From Pseudofrankia coriaricola (GTDB lineage Bacteria; Actinomycetota; Actinomycetes; Frankiales; Frankiaceae): a stretch of DNA of 64,000 nucleotides. The stretch spans positions 52,506 to 116,505 of the forward strand of contig NZ_MBLO01000266.1 in NCBI RefSeq assembly GCF_001854805.1. The letters run 5' to 3'. This document shows, one piece after another, positions 44,591 to 53,873 of this stretch. Both the position numbers and the translations under genes were made by a program. Every line of letters begins with the position of its first letter. The first letter of the stretch is position 1. The notes beneath the pieces are model-generated. The model was given only the letters and a program-made list of their open reading frames with translations, was not told the origin of the DNA and did no database searches.

Positions 44591-45438
44591 CAGTTCGAGG
44601 GCTCCTTGACGACCACGTTCTCGAGGCGGCCCAGCCCCTCGATCTCCGTGACCACTGTCTCGCCGCCGACCAGAAAGCGCTTCGGGTCGCGTGCGTTGCC
44701 GACGCCACCGGGGGTGCCGGTGGCGATGATGTCGCCGGGACGCAGGCGCACGACCGTCGAGGCGTACTCCACCAGCGCGACCGGGTCGAAGAGCAGATCG
44801 GCGGTCGAAGCGGACTGCATCACCTCCCCGTCCACCAGCAACCGCAGGCAGAGGTCGGGCCGGACGCCGCCGGGAACCTCGTCCGGGGTCACGAGGTACG
44901 GGCCGACCGGTGTGCTGGAGTCCCAGGTCTTGCCCTGCAGCCACTCCCGAGTCCGGAACTGCCAGTCCCGGCAGGTGATGTCGTTCACGACCGTGAATCC
45001 GGCGATCGCTCGCTCGGCCGCCGCCCCCCGCACGCGACGTGCCGGTGAGCCGACCACGAGGCCGAGTTCGCCCTCCCAGTCGAGCTGGTCGCTTTCCTGC
45101 GGCCGGACGATGTCGTCGCCGGCACCGATGAGCGCGTCGGCGAACTTGGCAAACAGCGTCGGGTACTCCGGCAGATCCCGGCCCATTTCCAGGATGTGGG
45201 AGCGGTAGTTGAGCCCGACGCACATCGTTTTGGACGGTCGCGGGATCAGGGGCGCGAAGTCAGCGCCGGCCGAGGCGTAGGTCGCCGCGCCCGAAGCGCC
45301 GACGCCGCGTGCCCGCTCGGCCCAGTCAGCGTGGCCCAGCAGCTCGCCGACATCGGAGTATCCGAGGTCGACCAGCGTGTCACCGTCGGCTTTGACCGCC
45401 CTCGTCGTGCCGTCGAGCCGGATGGTCGCAAGTCTCAC
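44590..45438 (-). CDS. Fumarylpyruvate hydrolase (FAH family)
   Basis: 282 residues; GTG start with AAAGGAGC upstream, overlapping the dioxygenase stop (GTGA). The FAH fold signatures are MCVGLNYRSHILEMG, DWEGELGLVVG (metal-binding ExE) and DIIATGTPGGVG. It should hydrolyse fumarylpyruvate to fumarate and pyruvate, the last step of gentisate breakdown, in the cytoplasm. Family members are broad, but position between the ring-cleavage enzyme and the isomerase makes this role likely. Confidence 0.87.
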   Translation of the reverse strand: MRLATIRLDGTTRAVKADGDTLVDLGYSDVGELLGHADWAERARGVGASGAATYASAGADFAPLIPRPSKTMCVGLNYRSHILEMGRDLPEYPTLFAKFADALIGAGDDIVRPQESDQLDWEGELGLVVGSPARRVRGAAAERAIAGFTVVNDITCRDWQFRTREWLQGKTWDSSTPVGPYLVTPDEVPGGVRPDLCLRLLVDGEVMQSASTADLLFDPVALVEYASTVVRLRPGDIIATGTPGGVGNARDPKRFLVGGETVVTEIEGLGRLENVVVKEPSN

Positions 45439-46592
45439 GGGGTGCTCCTTTGCACGTGCGAGCGGTTGAGCTGGAGAGCCTCGAAGACAGGGGAGTCGCT
45501 GAAGCGGAACAGATCGAGGGCGCCGGAGTCGGAGTCGTCGCCGCCGGCCTCGGAACGGGCCGAGAACGGCTGCCAGGACGGGACGACGAAAAGGTCGCCC
45601 CGGGTCACCGACCAGGTCGTGTCCCCGACGGTGACGCTGCCCGAGCCGTCGAAGACCAGGTAGACAGATGACCCTGTCTCCCGCACAGGCGCTGTCTGCG
45701 TCCCGGCTGTGATGCGGTGCATCTCCGCCCGGATGGTGGGTAGCACATCGCCGCCCGTGGCGGGGTTGGCGAACCGCACCGCGGCGTGACCGGGCTCGAC
45801 GGTACCGGCGAACCCTTCGGCCTCGAGTGAAAGCTGATCGGCCAGTGCCCGGTCGGTGTACTCCCACCGGTAGGCCAGCAGCGGCGAGCCAGGCGCCAGG
45901 GTACCGGTTGCCACCGGCAGCAATCCCGGGTGCCCCCAGAGGCGCTCCGCGCGCGACCGGTCGGGCGTGATCCGCTCGGCGTCGTCGAGGTGGTCCCGAC
46001 CCGGCTCGAAGAACTGGGCTTCGGTGATGTATTGGAACGGGACGTCGAGGCCGTCGAGCCAGGCTGTCGGCTCCGTCGCCGCGTTGTAGTGGCCGTGCCA
46101 GTTCCATCCCGCCTGCGGGAGGAAGTCACCCCGTCGCATTGCCACCGGGTCGCCGCCCACGACGGTCCACACGCCCCCGCCCTCGACGACGAACCGGAAG
46201 GCGTGCTGAGTGTGTCGGTGTTCCGGGGCATCTTCGCCGGGCATCAGGTACTGGATCGCGGCCCACAGCGATTGCGTGGCGAACGGCCGTCCGCCGAGCC
46301 CGGGGTTGGCGAGCGCGATCGCGCGGCGCTCCCCGCCGCGGCCCACCGGGACGAGCTCGCCGGCCCGGGCCGCCAGCTTCCGCAGAGGCTCCCACTGCCA
46401 CCGGTGGGGAACCGCCTTAGGACGCGGATGCGGGGGCATGATGTCGCCGATCTCAGTCCACAGCGGCACCAGCCGCTCCTGCTCAAAGCCCCGGTACAGC
46501 TCCTCGAGAGCTGGGGTGACAGCTGGCTGATCCGCTGCCGCGGTGGCGTGTAGCCGGACGAGGGAGCTGGCATCCAGGGAGGACATGGTCAT
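45435..46592 (-). CDS. Gentisate 1,2-dioxygenase
   Basis: 385 residues in a two-cupin arrangement. The first cupin has the iron motif PEHRHTQHAFRFVVEG near residue 112 and the pair RRGDFLPQAGWNWHGH; the second cupin is around YLVFDGSGSV. It cleaves gentisate to maleylpyruvate with Fe(II) and O2. Start ATG 46592 or, two codons on, 46586; the ribosome site is poor. First gene of the operon, divergent from an IclR gene with a dyad between them. Confidence 0.88.
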   Translation of the reverse strand: MTMSSLDASSLVRLHATAAADQPAVTPALEELYRGFEQERLVPLWTEIGDIMPPHPRPKAVPHRWQWEPLRKLAARAGELVPVGRGGERRAIALANPGLGGRPFATQSLWAAIQYLMPGEDAPEHRHTQHAFRFVVEGGGVWTVVGGDPVAMRRGDFLPQAGWNWHGHYNAATEPTAWLDGLDVPFQYITEAQFFEPGRDHLDDAERITPDRSRAERLWGHPGLLPVATGTLAPGSPLLAYRWEYTDRALADQLSLEAEGFAGTVEPGHAAVRFANPATGGDVLPTIRAEMHRITAGTQTAPVRETGSSVYLVFDGSGSVTVGDTTWSVTRGDLFVVPSWQPFSARSEAGGDDSDSGALDLFRFSDSPVFEALQLNRSHVQRSTP

Positions 46593-46631
46593 GCACCATA
46601 GGGTTGTCCAGGTCTGCACTGAAGACCGCAA

Positions 46632-46650
46632 GATTCTGGATAGCAGAATC
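46632..46650. promoter_or_regulatory. Inverted repeat GATTCTG-N5-CAGAATC, likely IclR operator
   Basis: Perfect seven-base arms in the 63-base gap between the divergent gentisate dioxygenase and IclR genes. The right arm ends directly before the GGAG of the IclR gene, so binding could both control the operon and limit synthesis of the regulator. Confidence 0.6.
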
Positions 46651-46655
46651 GGAGC

Positions 46656-47435
46656 TTGAAGTTGGACAATCCGCCCAAGACGCCGCCGCCCTACGCCATC
46701 GCCAGCGTCGACCACGCACTGCGAACCGCGGCCATGTTGCAGTTGGAGGGGGGCCTGACGGTCTCGGAGGTCGCTGACCGCCTCGGGGTCGCCAGGTCGA
46801 CCGCGCACCGACTGCTGGCTATGCTGGTCTACCGCGACTTCGCGGTGCGGGACGACGATCGGGTCTACCGGGCCGGCCCGGTGCTGGAACTCGCCGCGCA
46901 CTCCCAGTCGACAGTGTCCTCGTTGCGAGCAGCCGCGCTTCCCCATCTGCGCAGGCTGGTCGGCCTGTTCGACGAGACCGCGAGTGTAGCCATCCGCACC
47001 GGCGACACCGTGCGGTTCATCGCCTGCGCCGAGGGCCGGCAGGCGCTTCGGGTCGGCTCCCGGGAGGGGATGGTGTTTCCCGCCCATCGCACAACCGCTG
47101 GGCTCCTGCTCCTGGCTGAACTCCCGGAGTCCGAACTGGATGGCATCTATGCGGCGGAGCGCTACCAGGAACGCCCGGCGGAGCGCCCGGACCTCGCGTC
47201 GCTGCGCGTGGAGCTCGCGCGCGTCCGAAGCAAAGGGTTCGCCCTGAACCGAGAACGCTCGGAGCGCGGCCTGGTCGCCGTCGGGGTGGCCGTGCGCGGT
47301 CCTGACGGCATGGCGCAGGCCGGCCTGTCGGTGTCGTTGCCGATAGTGCGTTACAACCCACATCACCTTCGGCAGCTGGTCACGGCCCTGCATGCCGAGG
47401 CCTGCCGGCTGGAGGCCGATTTGGTGGCGAGGTGA
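46656..47435 (+). CDS. IclR-family regulator of the gentisate operon
   Basis: About 259 residues. The N-terminal winged helix is seen in GLTVSEVADRLGVARSTAHRLLAML; the C-terminal IclR effector domain includes GMVFPAHRTTAGLLLLAEL. No ATG is available near the domain start; TTG 46656 or, better spaced from GGAG, TTG 46662. Divergent from gentisate dioxygenase, which strongly suggests it controls that operon, with gentisate or a precursor as effector. Confidence 0.85.
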   Translation: MKLDNPPKTPPPYAIASVDHALRTAAMLQLEGGLTVSEVADRLGVARSTAHRLLAMLVYRDFAVRDDDRVYRAGPVLELAAHSQSTVSSLRAAALPHLRRLVGLFDETASVAIRTGDTVRFIACAEGRQALRVGSREGMVFPAHRTTAGLLLLAELPESELDGIYAAERYQERPAERPDLASLRVELARVRSKGFALNRERSERGLVAVGVAVRGPDGMAQAGLSVSLPIVRYNPHHLRQLVTALHAEACRLEADLVAR

Positions 47436-47500
47436 TCCGGGAGGTGCAAGCGCGACCTCATACTCGTCAGGCATGGGCGAACCCTTTGCTTTCGGTCACG

Positions 47501-48127
47501 TCAGGCGGTGGCCTTCTCGACCGGCAGTGAAGCGGCTGGGACACGGGGCGAGGGAGCGGCCTGGGTGAGGACGCCGGTGTTGACCAGCACGCTGTAAGCA
47601 GCGACGGACCAGACCAGAGCGGACGCGAACAGGGCGAACCACCCGGACGTCTTCACAAGGTCCTGATCCGTGTTGATCTGGCCCATGCCCATACACGCCA
47701 GCACTCCGAACAGCGAGGCGAAGAGCGCCACGAATGGGTACATCCGGTACTTGATCGCGGGTATCGCGAGGTAGGCCACGGGGACAAGCATGCCGAGGCA
47801 GTACCAGCCGACAGCCTCAGGAGCGAAGGCCCGGTTCTGGATCCCGGAGGTCAGCAGAAAATACAGCCCGATGGCCCAGAAACCGAAGGTGGTCATAACG
47901 TAGCCGGAGTAGGCGAGGCCACCGACGACAGATATGATCCCGGCGAGGACCAAGGCCAGCCCGCCAATCAGCAGTGCGTAGTCCAAGCCCACTACCGACT
48001 TCTCGACCCAGATGAAGTTCACCGCGTAGAGCAGTAACCCGAAACCGAATAGTGAGAGCCCGATGGGCGCTGGGTCCGACACTCGCGCTCCGGCAGCCGA
48101 GTCGGGCGTCACGTGGGACTGTGGCAT
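47501..48127 (-). CDS. GPR1/FUN34/YaaH (SatP-type) acetate/short-acid transporter
   Basis: 208 residues with six predicted membrane segments and the family N-terminal motif, here DPAPIGLSLFGFGLLLY (the usual NPAPLGL). The ATG has AAAGGGG seven bases upstream. Relatives carry acetate or succinate across the plasma membrane. The central FAPEAVGWYCLGML and C-terminal AAYSVLVNTG helices fit. Divergent from the frameshifted IclR gene with box A between them, so probably part of that regulon. Confidence 0.85.
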   Translation of the reverse strand: MPQSHVTPDSAAGARVSDPAPIGLSLFGFGLLLYAVNFIWVEKSVVGLDYALLIGGLALVLAGIISVVGGLAYSGYVMTTFGFWAIGLYFLLTSGIQNRAFAPEAVGWYCLGMLVPVAYLAIPAIKYRMYPFVALFASLFGVLACMGMGQINTDQDLVKTSGWFALFASALVWSVAAYSVLVNTGVLTQAAPSPRVPAASLPVEKATA

Positions 48128-48171
48128 GGCAAAACCCCTTTGCTGGGAAGGCTCCGGCATGGTGCACGACG

Positions 48172-48197
48172 CGGAACGGTGTCCCGGAGTGTGCTAC
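48172..48197. promoter_or_regulatory. 26-bp IclR-type box, copy A
   Basis: CGGAACGGTGTCCCG, three bases, then TGTGCTAC. The first 15 bases are an imperfect palindrome; copy C has the same layout and copy B is a perfect palindrome. It lies between the SatP-like and IclR genes. Similarity to copy B continues to GATCCGCAAGGC at 48208-48219, with identical spacing. Confidence 0.6.
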
Positions 48198-48205
48198 ACC
48201 GGATC

Positions 48206-49034
48206 GTGATCCGCAAGGCCGGGCCGGCGTGGTCTACTGGGGTGGAGCCGGTCTTAGACGATGTCGAGGTTCCGTCTGGGCGCCCCGGTGGGTTGATCGG
48301 GGCGGTGGACAACGTGCTGCGACCGCTGCGGCTGTTTGAGGATCATGAGATGGCCCGCGTGAACCAGGTGGCCCGGGAGATGGGGTTGTCTCGGTCGACG
48401 GTGCATCGCATGTTGGCGACGCTGAGTCACCACCAGTTCGTGGAGCAGGACGAGTACTCGCCGGCGTACAAGCCTGGGCCGGCGTTGGTCGACATCGGTC
48501 TGGCGGGGGTGTCCAAGATCGACATCAGGGCAGTGTCGCACATGGCGTTGGTGACCCTACGTGATCTGACGCAGGAGACAGTGCATTTGGGGATCATGCG
48601 GGGGGCTACCAGCGTCGTGTTTCTGGACAGTCTGGAGAGCGATCGGGTGGTGCGTACTGGCGGCCGGGTGGGGTGGATCCTGCCGGCACATTCGACGACG
48701 GTGGGTAAGGAATTGCTAGCGGAACGGAGTGGCGAGGAGATCGTCAAGTTGTATCCGTCGGGGTGTTGGAGGTGTCTACGCACCGGGCGTTGACGACGCG
48801 GGAGGCGTTGATCGAGGAGCTGGCTAAGGTTCGCCGGCGGGGTACGCGGTCAACCGCGGGGAGAGCGAGGACGATGTGGCCGCGGTCGCGGCGGCGGTGC
48901 GTGACAAGCGGGGCCATGTTCGATGTGCTCTGGTCACCACAGCGCCGATGTCGCGCGCCGATGATGAGTGGATTGCCGCTACGGCCGCGGTGACAACGCG
49001 GGTCGCGCGCGGGCTCGGCGACCGCCTCGGCTAG
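48206..49034 (+). pseudogene. IclR-family regulator with two frameshifts
   Basis: From a GTG at 48206 the frame gives a good IclR N-terminus (VNQVAREMGLSRSTVHRML) and effector domain (GWILPAHSTTVGKELL). It shifts near 48763 and again near 48836, both in G-rich runs. Corrected, the protein continues VLEVSTHRALTTREALIEEL, YAVNRGESEDDVAAVA and ends GLGDRLG with TAG at 49032-49034, about 275 residues. Either two bases are misread or the gene has recently died. An IS5 element begins at the very next base after the stop. The intact protein would bind the 26-bp boxes. Confidence 0.75.
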
Positions 49035-50133
49035 GGCGCGTATCTGGTTGCGATCAAGGTGATGGTGCAAGCTCCTTGATCCAGATCATGGTGGCGCGGA
49101 GGTGGAGGCCGCCGAGGTAGCTGCCTGGGGTCTTGTCGTAGCGGGTGGCGTTACCTCGCCATGCCTTCAGCTTGTTGATCAGCCGTTCGACGGTGTTCCG
49201 TTCCTTGTAGAGTTCGGTGTCATGCTGGACGGGCTGGCCGCCCGCGCGTCCTTTCTTCTTGCGGTTCGCGGCCTGGTCGGTCTTTTCCGGGATGACGGCG
49301 GTGATCCCGCGGCTGCGCAGGTGGGCGCGGTTGCCGCGGGACGAGTACGCCTGGTCCCCGGCGACCGCGCCGGGCCGGGTCCGGAGGCGCCCGACCGGCC
49401 CGGGGACGGGGACGCGGACCTTCGCCAGCACGGGGATGAACTGCGGGCAGTCGGCGGCCTGTCCCGCGGTCAGCACGAACGCCAACGGCCGACACCGCCG
49501 GTCGGCGGCGAGGTGGACCTTGCTGGTCTGCCCACCCCGCGACCGCCCCAGCAGCGCGGCGCTCAGCCGGCCCCGACGCCGTCGTCGCACCCGTCTCCGC
49601 TGCTCACGCTCCGGGTCGTCCTGGGTGTCCTGCCCGTCTTGTCCCTGCGTGTCGCCCCTTTTTGCCGGATCCCCTCTTCCTCCTCCGCGGCTTTTTCCAG
49701 CGCGGTGATCACGTCCTCGGCCAGATGCATCCCGGCGGCGTCGTGATGGGCCCGGGTTGTGGTCGAGTCCACGCTGACCAGAGACAGGTCCACGGCACCC
49801 CGACGCCCAGCCTCGGCGATCATTCCCTCCAGCAGCACCGTGAAGACCCCGGCGTCCCGCCACTGCCGAAACCGGTTGTGCACCGTCGACCAGGCCCCGA
49901 ACTCGGCCGGCATCTCCCGCCACTGACTGCCCGTGCGAAACCGCCACAGCACCCCGGCGAACTGCTCCCGCAACCGCGCCGGATACGGGCCGAACTCCCC
50001 GATCGGCAGGTAGGGCTCGATGAACGCCCACTCCTGGTCCGTCAACTGCACCCGCGTCATGCACCACGATCTACCGGATCATGCACAGCCGCGGACACAG
50101 ATCACGGCGAGAGATCACAACGCGATACGCGCC
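49035..50133 (-). mobile_element. IS5-family insertion sequence, complete (1099 bp)
   Basis: Terminal repeats start GGCGCGTATC at both ends and stay similar for 21 bases (18 matches). The flanks are a CTAG duplication (49031-49034 and 50134-50137), as known for IS427/IS1031-type IS5 elements. It carries one transposase in two overlapping frames. The left CTAG contains the stop codon of the IclR gene, so insertion happened exactly there without changing that frame's end. Confidence 0.88.
49054..50060 (-). CDS. IS5-family transposase made by -1 frameshift
   Basis: The first frame (50060 to 49563) has the N-terminal domain LTDQEWAFIEPYLP, FRTGSQWREMPAEFG and the first catalytic Asp in SVDSTTTRAHHDAAG. 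The second frame has the later residues: Asp in AGDQAYSSRGNR and Glu in ERNTVERLINKLK. The frames overlap at a run of five A on the minus strand (49663-49659, CAAAAAGGGG), a classic slippage site, giving a fusion of about 335 residues. The DDE triad is complete, so the element may be active. Confidence 0.85.
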
Positions 50134-50238
50134 CTAGAGTCGCCTGTCCACCCCGCCGCGGCCAGGTCCACCCTCAGCCAGGCGTCCACGCCCGCCGGAG
50201 AGGCCTCTTGCCAGCGCCGGGGTTTTGGTCTCACAATG

Positions 50239-50264
50239 AGGAGCAATGTTCCGCATGTCGCTAC
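50239..50264. promoter_or_regulatory. 26-bp IclR-type box, copy C
   Basis: AGGAGCAATGTTCCG, three bases, then GTCGCTAC, the same layout as copies A and B. Before the IS5 insertion it lay about 100 bases after the IclR stop, in front of the flavin reductase remnant. Confidence 0.45.
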
Positions 50265-50338
50265 ATAGCGACGACACCCGGCAGCGGCCTCTCCTCTGTC
50301 GGCAGCACGCAGAGCGCTCTCGATGATTGGGGCAAAGA

Positions 50339-50515
50339 ATGCTCGCCGAGCAGGCCTTCTGGGATCTGATGGCCGGCGTCTGCGCTCCGGTCACGGTCGT
50401 CACGGCCGCCGAAGGCGGGCCGTTCGGGACGACGGTCAGCGCCTTCGCCTCGTTGTCGCTCCGATCGCCGATGATCACCGTGGCGCTGAACCGCGGCTCT
50501 CGCCTCGCTGTTCCC
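50339..50515 (+). pseudogene. Flavin reductase N-terminal remnant
   Basis: The frame begins LAEQAFWDLMAGVCAPVTVV and continues TTVSAFASLSLRSPMITVAL, the standard first half of HpaC-like FMN reductases, then passes abruptly into the monooxygenase remnant. About 60 of 170 codons survive. Confidence 0.6.
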
Positions 50516-51000
50516 CGCACAGGCGCAGGACGAAGTGTTCACTGACCCGGAGCCGCACGTCACCGGGATGCTGACACCGTCAGCCACCACTCGGAAGGTG
50601 GACGGCGGCTGGCAGGTTTCGGGTCGGTGGTACTTCAACTCCGGCTCCTGGTGGTCGACCTGGGCCGTGCTCGGCGTGCCGCTGACCGATGATGGGGGCG
50701 AGGTCGCCGACCAGGGGCTGATTCTGGCCCCGGCGGCCGACCTGACCATCGAGGACGTCCGGTTTGTCGCCGGTATGAAAGGGACCGCGAGCAACTGCCT
50801 GGTGGCCACCGATATCTTCGTGCCGTCGCATCGCGTGATGTCGGTGCCGGCCGCCATCGAGGGCCGTTACCCGACGCCGTTCACCGACGAAACGCTGTAC
50901 CGGTCGGCTTTCGTGTCACTGCTGACCACGGTGCTGGTTGGTCCGCAGCTCGGCCTTGGCCGGGCGGCGCTGAATCTTGTCATCGAAAAGGACGACGGCG
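50504..51000 (+). pseudogene. Flavin-dependent (acyl-CoA-dehydrogenase-fold) monooxygenase remnant
   Basis: Reads DPEPHVTGMLTPSATTRKV, then WYFNSGSWWSTWAVLG and GTASNCLVATDIFVPSHRVM, the middle of HpaB/HsaA-like hydroxylases, and ends at LGLGRAALNLVIEK. N- and C-terminal domains are missing. Together with the flavin reductase piece it suggests a former two-component monooxygenase unit under box C, collapsed by deletion. Confidence 0.6.
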
Positions 51001-51081
51001 GTGCGGCTAGGGCGGTCGGTCGGTCTCGGCCGTCCTCGTCGAAAATGCTTGTACGGTCAAGAAGAATGGGAAGTCCCGATC

Positions 51082-51450
51082 ATGGCGAAGCTCGTCGAGA
51101 TGGACCAGAACACTACATTCTTCCAGCAGCTCGCGTCGCAGGACGACGGCCCGATCGTGCTGGTGAACCGGTTGTGCGTCGAGCCGGGGTATGAGGAGGA
51201 GTTCTTGCGACTGTGGCAGGATGATGCCGCCTACATGCTGAGCAACGGCTGCCTCTCGGCTCAGATGCACAAAGGAACCGAAGGTAGCTGCTGTTTTCTG
51301 AACATTGCGGTCTGGGAGAACGCGCAAGCCCTCGCCACCGCATTCAAGTCCCCGGAGTTCCAGGAACTTCTCTCCCGTTACCCGGACTCCTGCACCGTCT
51401 CGCCGCATGTGTTCAAGAAGATCGCCGTCCCCAGCGTCTGTGTCGCCTGA
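51082..51450 (+). CDS. Antibiotic biosynthesis monooxygenase (ABM) domain protein
   Basis: 122 residues with the dimeric alpha-beta-barrel signature: LVNRLCVEPGYEEEFLRLW at the start and a strand FLNIAVWENAQALATAFKS. Members oxidise quinol-type compounds without cofactor or degrade heme; many have unknown roles. No clear ribosome site; ATG 51082 fits the domain start. Follows the monooxygenase remnant. Confidence 0.75.
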   Translation: MAKLVEMDQNTTFFQQLASQDDGPIVLVNRLCVEPGYEEEFLRLWQDDAAYMLSNGCLSAQMHKGTEGSCCFLNIAVWENAQALATAFKSPEFQELLSRYPDSCTVSPHVFKKIAVPSVCVA

Positions 51451-51783
51451 CCGCGCAATCATTCAGCAGGTGTGCTGAGAGTTCCGGTCCGTGGCATGGC
51501 GTGATGGCCGGCGGCATGGGCGCCGCCGGCGCGGGGGTGTGGTCGCACGGCGGGGACGATGGGCCAGTCCGGGATCCAGAGCTGGCCGACGAATACCTGG
51601 CGCAGGGTGGTCATCAGGTCGCGGCCGTGCTCGGCGGCCGTGCGCAGGAAGCCGCCCAGGCTCAGCTGCCTGCCCCTCCCACACGCCGCCGACCCACGGC
51701 GCCCAACCCCGCACGCCCACAACCAGCCAAAACAGAACCCAGCGCCGCCTTGACCGGCCCCCCTGCAGGGATGACCTGCAGCG
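51451..51783. other. No recognised gene
   Basis: Minus-strand frames contain a tract HGRDLMTTLRQVFVGQLW that may be a fragment of a lost gene, but I cannot assign it. Nothing else supported. Confidence 0.35.
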
Positions 51784-51950
51784 ACACGCGGTTTCGACGC
51801 TTGGGTTCATTTCAGCGCGATCGAAATGGACGGATTCCGTGCCCTGGAAGCCGGGGACCGCGTCGAGTTGGACTACGAGCAGGCCCGACAGGACAGCTTC
51901 CATTGCCGCGCGACCCGCGTTCGCAAGGTCCAGGGGGTCTGCACCCCCTG
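51784..51950 (+). pseudogene. Cold-shock-domain remnant
   Basis: WVHFSAIEMDGFRALEAGDRV, then DSFHCRATRVRKV, matches the second half of cold-shock proteins (RNP2 region onward). The first strands with RNP1 are missing and the frame runs on without a proper stop. It ends against the convergent FMN reductase. Confidence 0.6.
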
Positions 51951-51966
51951 GATGTTGGCCGTTCGG

Positions 51967-52593
51967 TCAGCGGGCCTGGTCTCCGTCGGACGCCGCGGTA
52001 ACCACCCGGGTAGGCGCGGCGGCGGCAAGTGCCGGCTTGCGCAGCGGGCGCAGGGCGGCCTCGACGCGGACGAGCTCGTCGAGCATCGCGTCCGCCGCCT
52101 GCTCCATGACCTCGTTGGCCTGCACCCGCCCGTCTTTGATGAAATTGGTGTGGAACGGTATATTCACCGACTCCACGACTGGCATCATCTTCAGCACTGC
52201 CACGACCTGCTTGAGCTGTTGCACCGCGCGAGTTCCGGCCGAGATGCCGCCGTAGGAGACGAACCCCGCCGGCTTGCCCATCCACTCGTTGTGCAGATAG
52301 TCAATCGCATTCTTCAACGGTGCCGAGTAGCCATAGTTGTATTCCGACGTCACGAACACCACGGCGTCCGCGTGGTCGACAAATGCGCTCCAGTCTTTCG
52401 TGTGCTGGTGAACGTACTCCTGCCGCCGTGGGTGGTTCGGCTCGTCGAGCAAGGGAAGATTGAGTTCGGCGAGGTCGGCGACCTCGACCTCGAACCCGCC
52501 GTGGCGGCGTGCGCGCTCGATGAACCACACGGCGATGGGCAGACCGGCTCGGCCCGGTCGGGTCGAGCCGATGATGACGGCCAGCGTCGGCAT
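51967..52593 (-). CDS. NADPH-dependent FMN reductase
   Basis: 208 residues; AAAGGAC eight bases before the ATG. Flavodoxin-like fold with IIGSTRPGRAGLPIA (FMN phosphate loop, residues 7-21), SEYNYGYSAPLKNAIDYL (flavin ring contact) and SYGGISAGTRAVQQL. It supplies reduced FMN or reduces quinones. It may once have served the flavoprotein monooxygenases whose remnants surround it. Confidence 0.87.
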   Translation of the reverse strand: MPTLAVIIGSTRPGRAGLPIAVWFIERARRHGGFEVEVADLAELNLPLLDEPNHPRRQEYVHQHTKDWSAFVDHADAVVFVTSEYNYGYSAPLKNAIDYLHNEWMGKPAGFVSYGGISAGTRAVQQLKQVVAVLKMMPVVESVNIPFHTNFIKDGRVQANEVMEQAADAMLDELVRVEAALRPLRKPALAAAAPTRVVTAASDGDQAR

Positions 52594-52689
52594 TAACTGT
52601 CCTTTGGATCGGATTCCGCCACGTTGTTCGTCGTTTTGCTGTTGGCACAAAGTACCGAAGCTTCGCTGCCTGGTGCCCACGCGTGGCGC

Positions 52690-52830
52690 GCCGGAGTGAC
52701 CCTGATCAACCGCGACCGCCGGTGGGTGATGTACGACCGGAGAGCCTCTGGACAACTAGACCACCGGCCGGCGTCATCCTGCTCGGCGACGCCGCGCACC
52801 CCGGAGTGCCGCAGCAGCTCGGCATTGCAG
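52690..52830 (+). pseudogene. FAD monooxygenase remnant, fragment 1
   Basis: NRDRRWVMYDR, then in other frames EPLDN and GVILLGDAAHPGVPQ. This is the same sequence as residues around 280-320 of the monooxygenase at 58527-59738 (VSRDRRWVMYDREPLDNW, LLGDAAHP), with two frameshifts and a stop. It is on the opposite strand from fragment 2. Confidence 0.65.
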
Positions 52831-52886
52831 TTCGTGCACCGCGCGATCATCGCCTCGGCCTGGCAGTGTCACCGCGGTGCATCTTG

Positions 52887-53657
52887 TCATGACTGGGTGT
52901 TTGCGAGAGTGCGGCTGAGGAGATCCAGCAGCGCCGCCCAGTGACGTTCGGAGGCTTCCGGGTTGTGAACCTCGGTGTCGGCCTGGGTGTAGCCGTGGCG
53001 TGCGCCGGTGTAGACCTCGGTGCGGAAGCGGACACCTGCGGCGGCGAGCGCCTTGTCGAGGCTTTCGATCTGCTCGGGCGGTAGTAGCGGGTCTTCGTCG
53101 GCATGGCCGAAGTACAGTTCTGCCGCGACATGGTCCGCGACCAGGTGCGGGCTGTCCGGGCCGTCGGTGGCCAAATTCGCGCCGTGGAAGCCGGCCGCGG
53201 CCGCGACCCGTCCGGGGTAGGTGCCGGCGGTGCGCAAGGCCAGGGCGGCGCCCATGCAGTAGCCGGTGATGCCGACCGGCCCGTCGGTGGCGTGGGGGCA
53301 GGCGGCGAGCCAGGACAGATAGCTGTCGGCGTCGCGCATGGCCAGCTGGGGGGTCAACTCCCGCATGATCGGAAAGAGTTGCTCGTTCAGTGCCGGGCGG
53401 TGGGCCGCTTGGATGAGGTCGGGTACTTCCACTACAGGTGCCCTCCCACGGCGGTAGAAGACGTTGGGTACCAGCGCGGTGTAGCCGGCGGCGGCGAGCC
53501 GGTCGGCCATCCGCTTCAGTTGGGGGCGCAGCCCAAAGAGATCCATGTAGAGCAGCACCGCGGGGCGGGCAGCGTTGTCGTCGAAGTGGGCGAGGTAGGC
53601 GTCGGCGGTGCCGTCCCGAGTGGGGATGTCTACGGTTGTGCCACGTACAGTAGTCAT
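52887..53657 (-). CDS. Dienelactone hydrolase family protein
   Basis: 256 residues. The nucleophile elbow is GYCMGAA with Cys near residue 130, Asp in GHADEDPL, and His in GARHGYTQ, the Cys-Asp-His triad of dienelactone hydrolases. It could open lactones from chlorocatechol-type or other ring cleavage. The gene stands between two fragments of a lost monooxygenase. No linked ring-cleavage dioxygenase of the catechol type is in the window. Confidence 0.85.
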   Translation of the reverse strand: MTTVRGTTVDIPTRDGTADAYLAHFDDNAARPAVLLYMDLFGLRPQLKRMADRLAAAGYTALVPNVFYRRGRAPVVEVPDLIQAAHRPALNEQLFPIMRELTPQLAMRDADSYLSWLAACPHATDGPVGITGYCMGAALALRTAGTYPGRVAAAAGFHGANLATDGPDSPHLVADHVAAELYFGHADEDPLLPPEQIESLDKALAAAGVRFRTEVYTGARHGYTQADTEVHNPEASERHWAALLDLLSRTLANTQS

Positions 53658-53873
53658 CGGTGTCTTCGTCCTCTATCTTTCGTTGACCCTTGTGCCTGGC
53701 CCAGACAGTTAACGGTCGAGAACGGGCTGCCTGTCTTGTCAACACTCCCCGTGCCGGGATCGTCGAGCAGCTGGCCTTGCTGCGGGCGCACTGAGCCGCA
53801 CCCCGCCGAGGACCCCCTGTGCTCGCTACCGCGCCGCACCAGTGATGCTTTCGTCCGCCCGGCTGCCTAGTGC

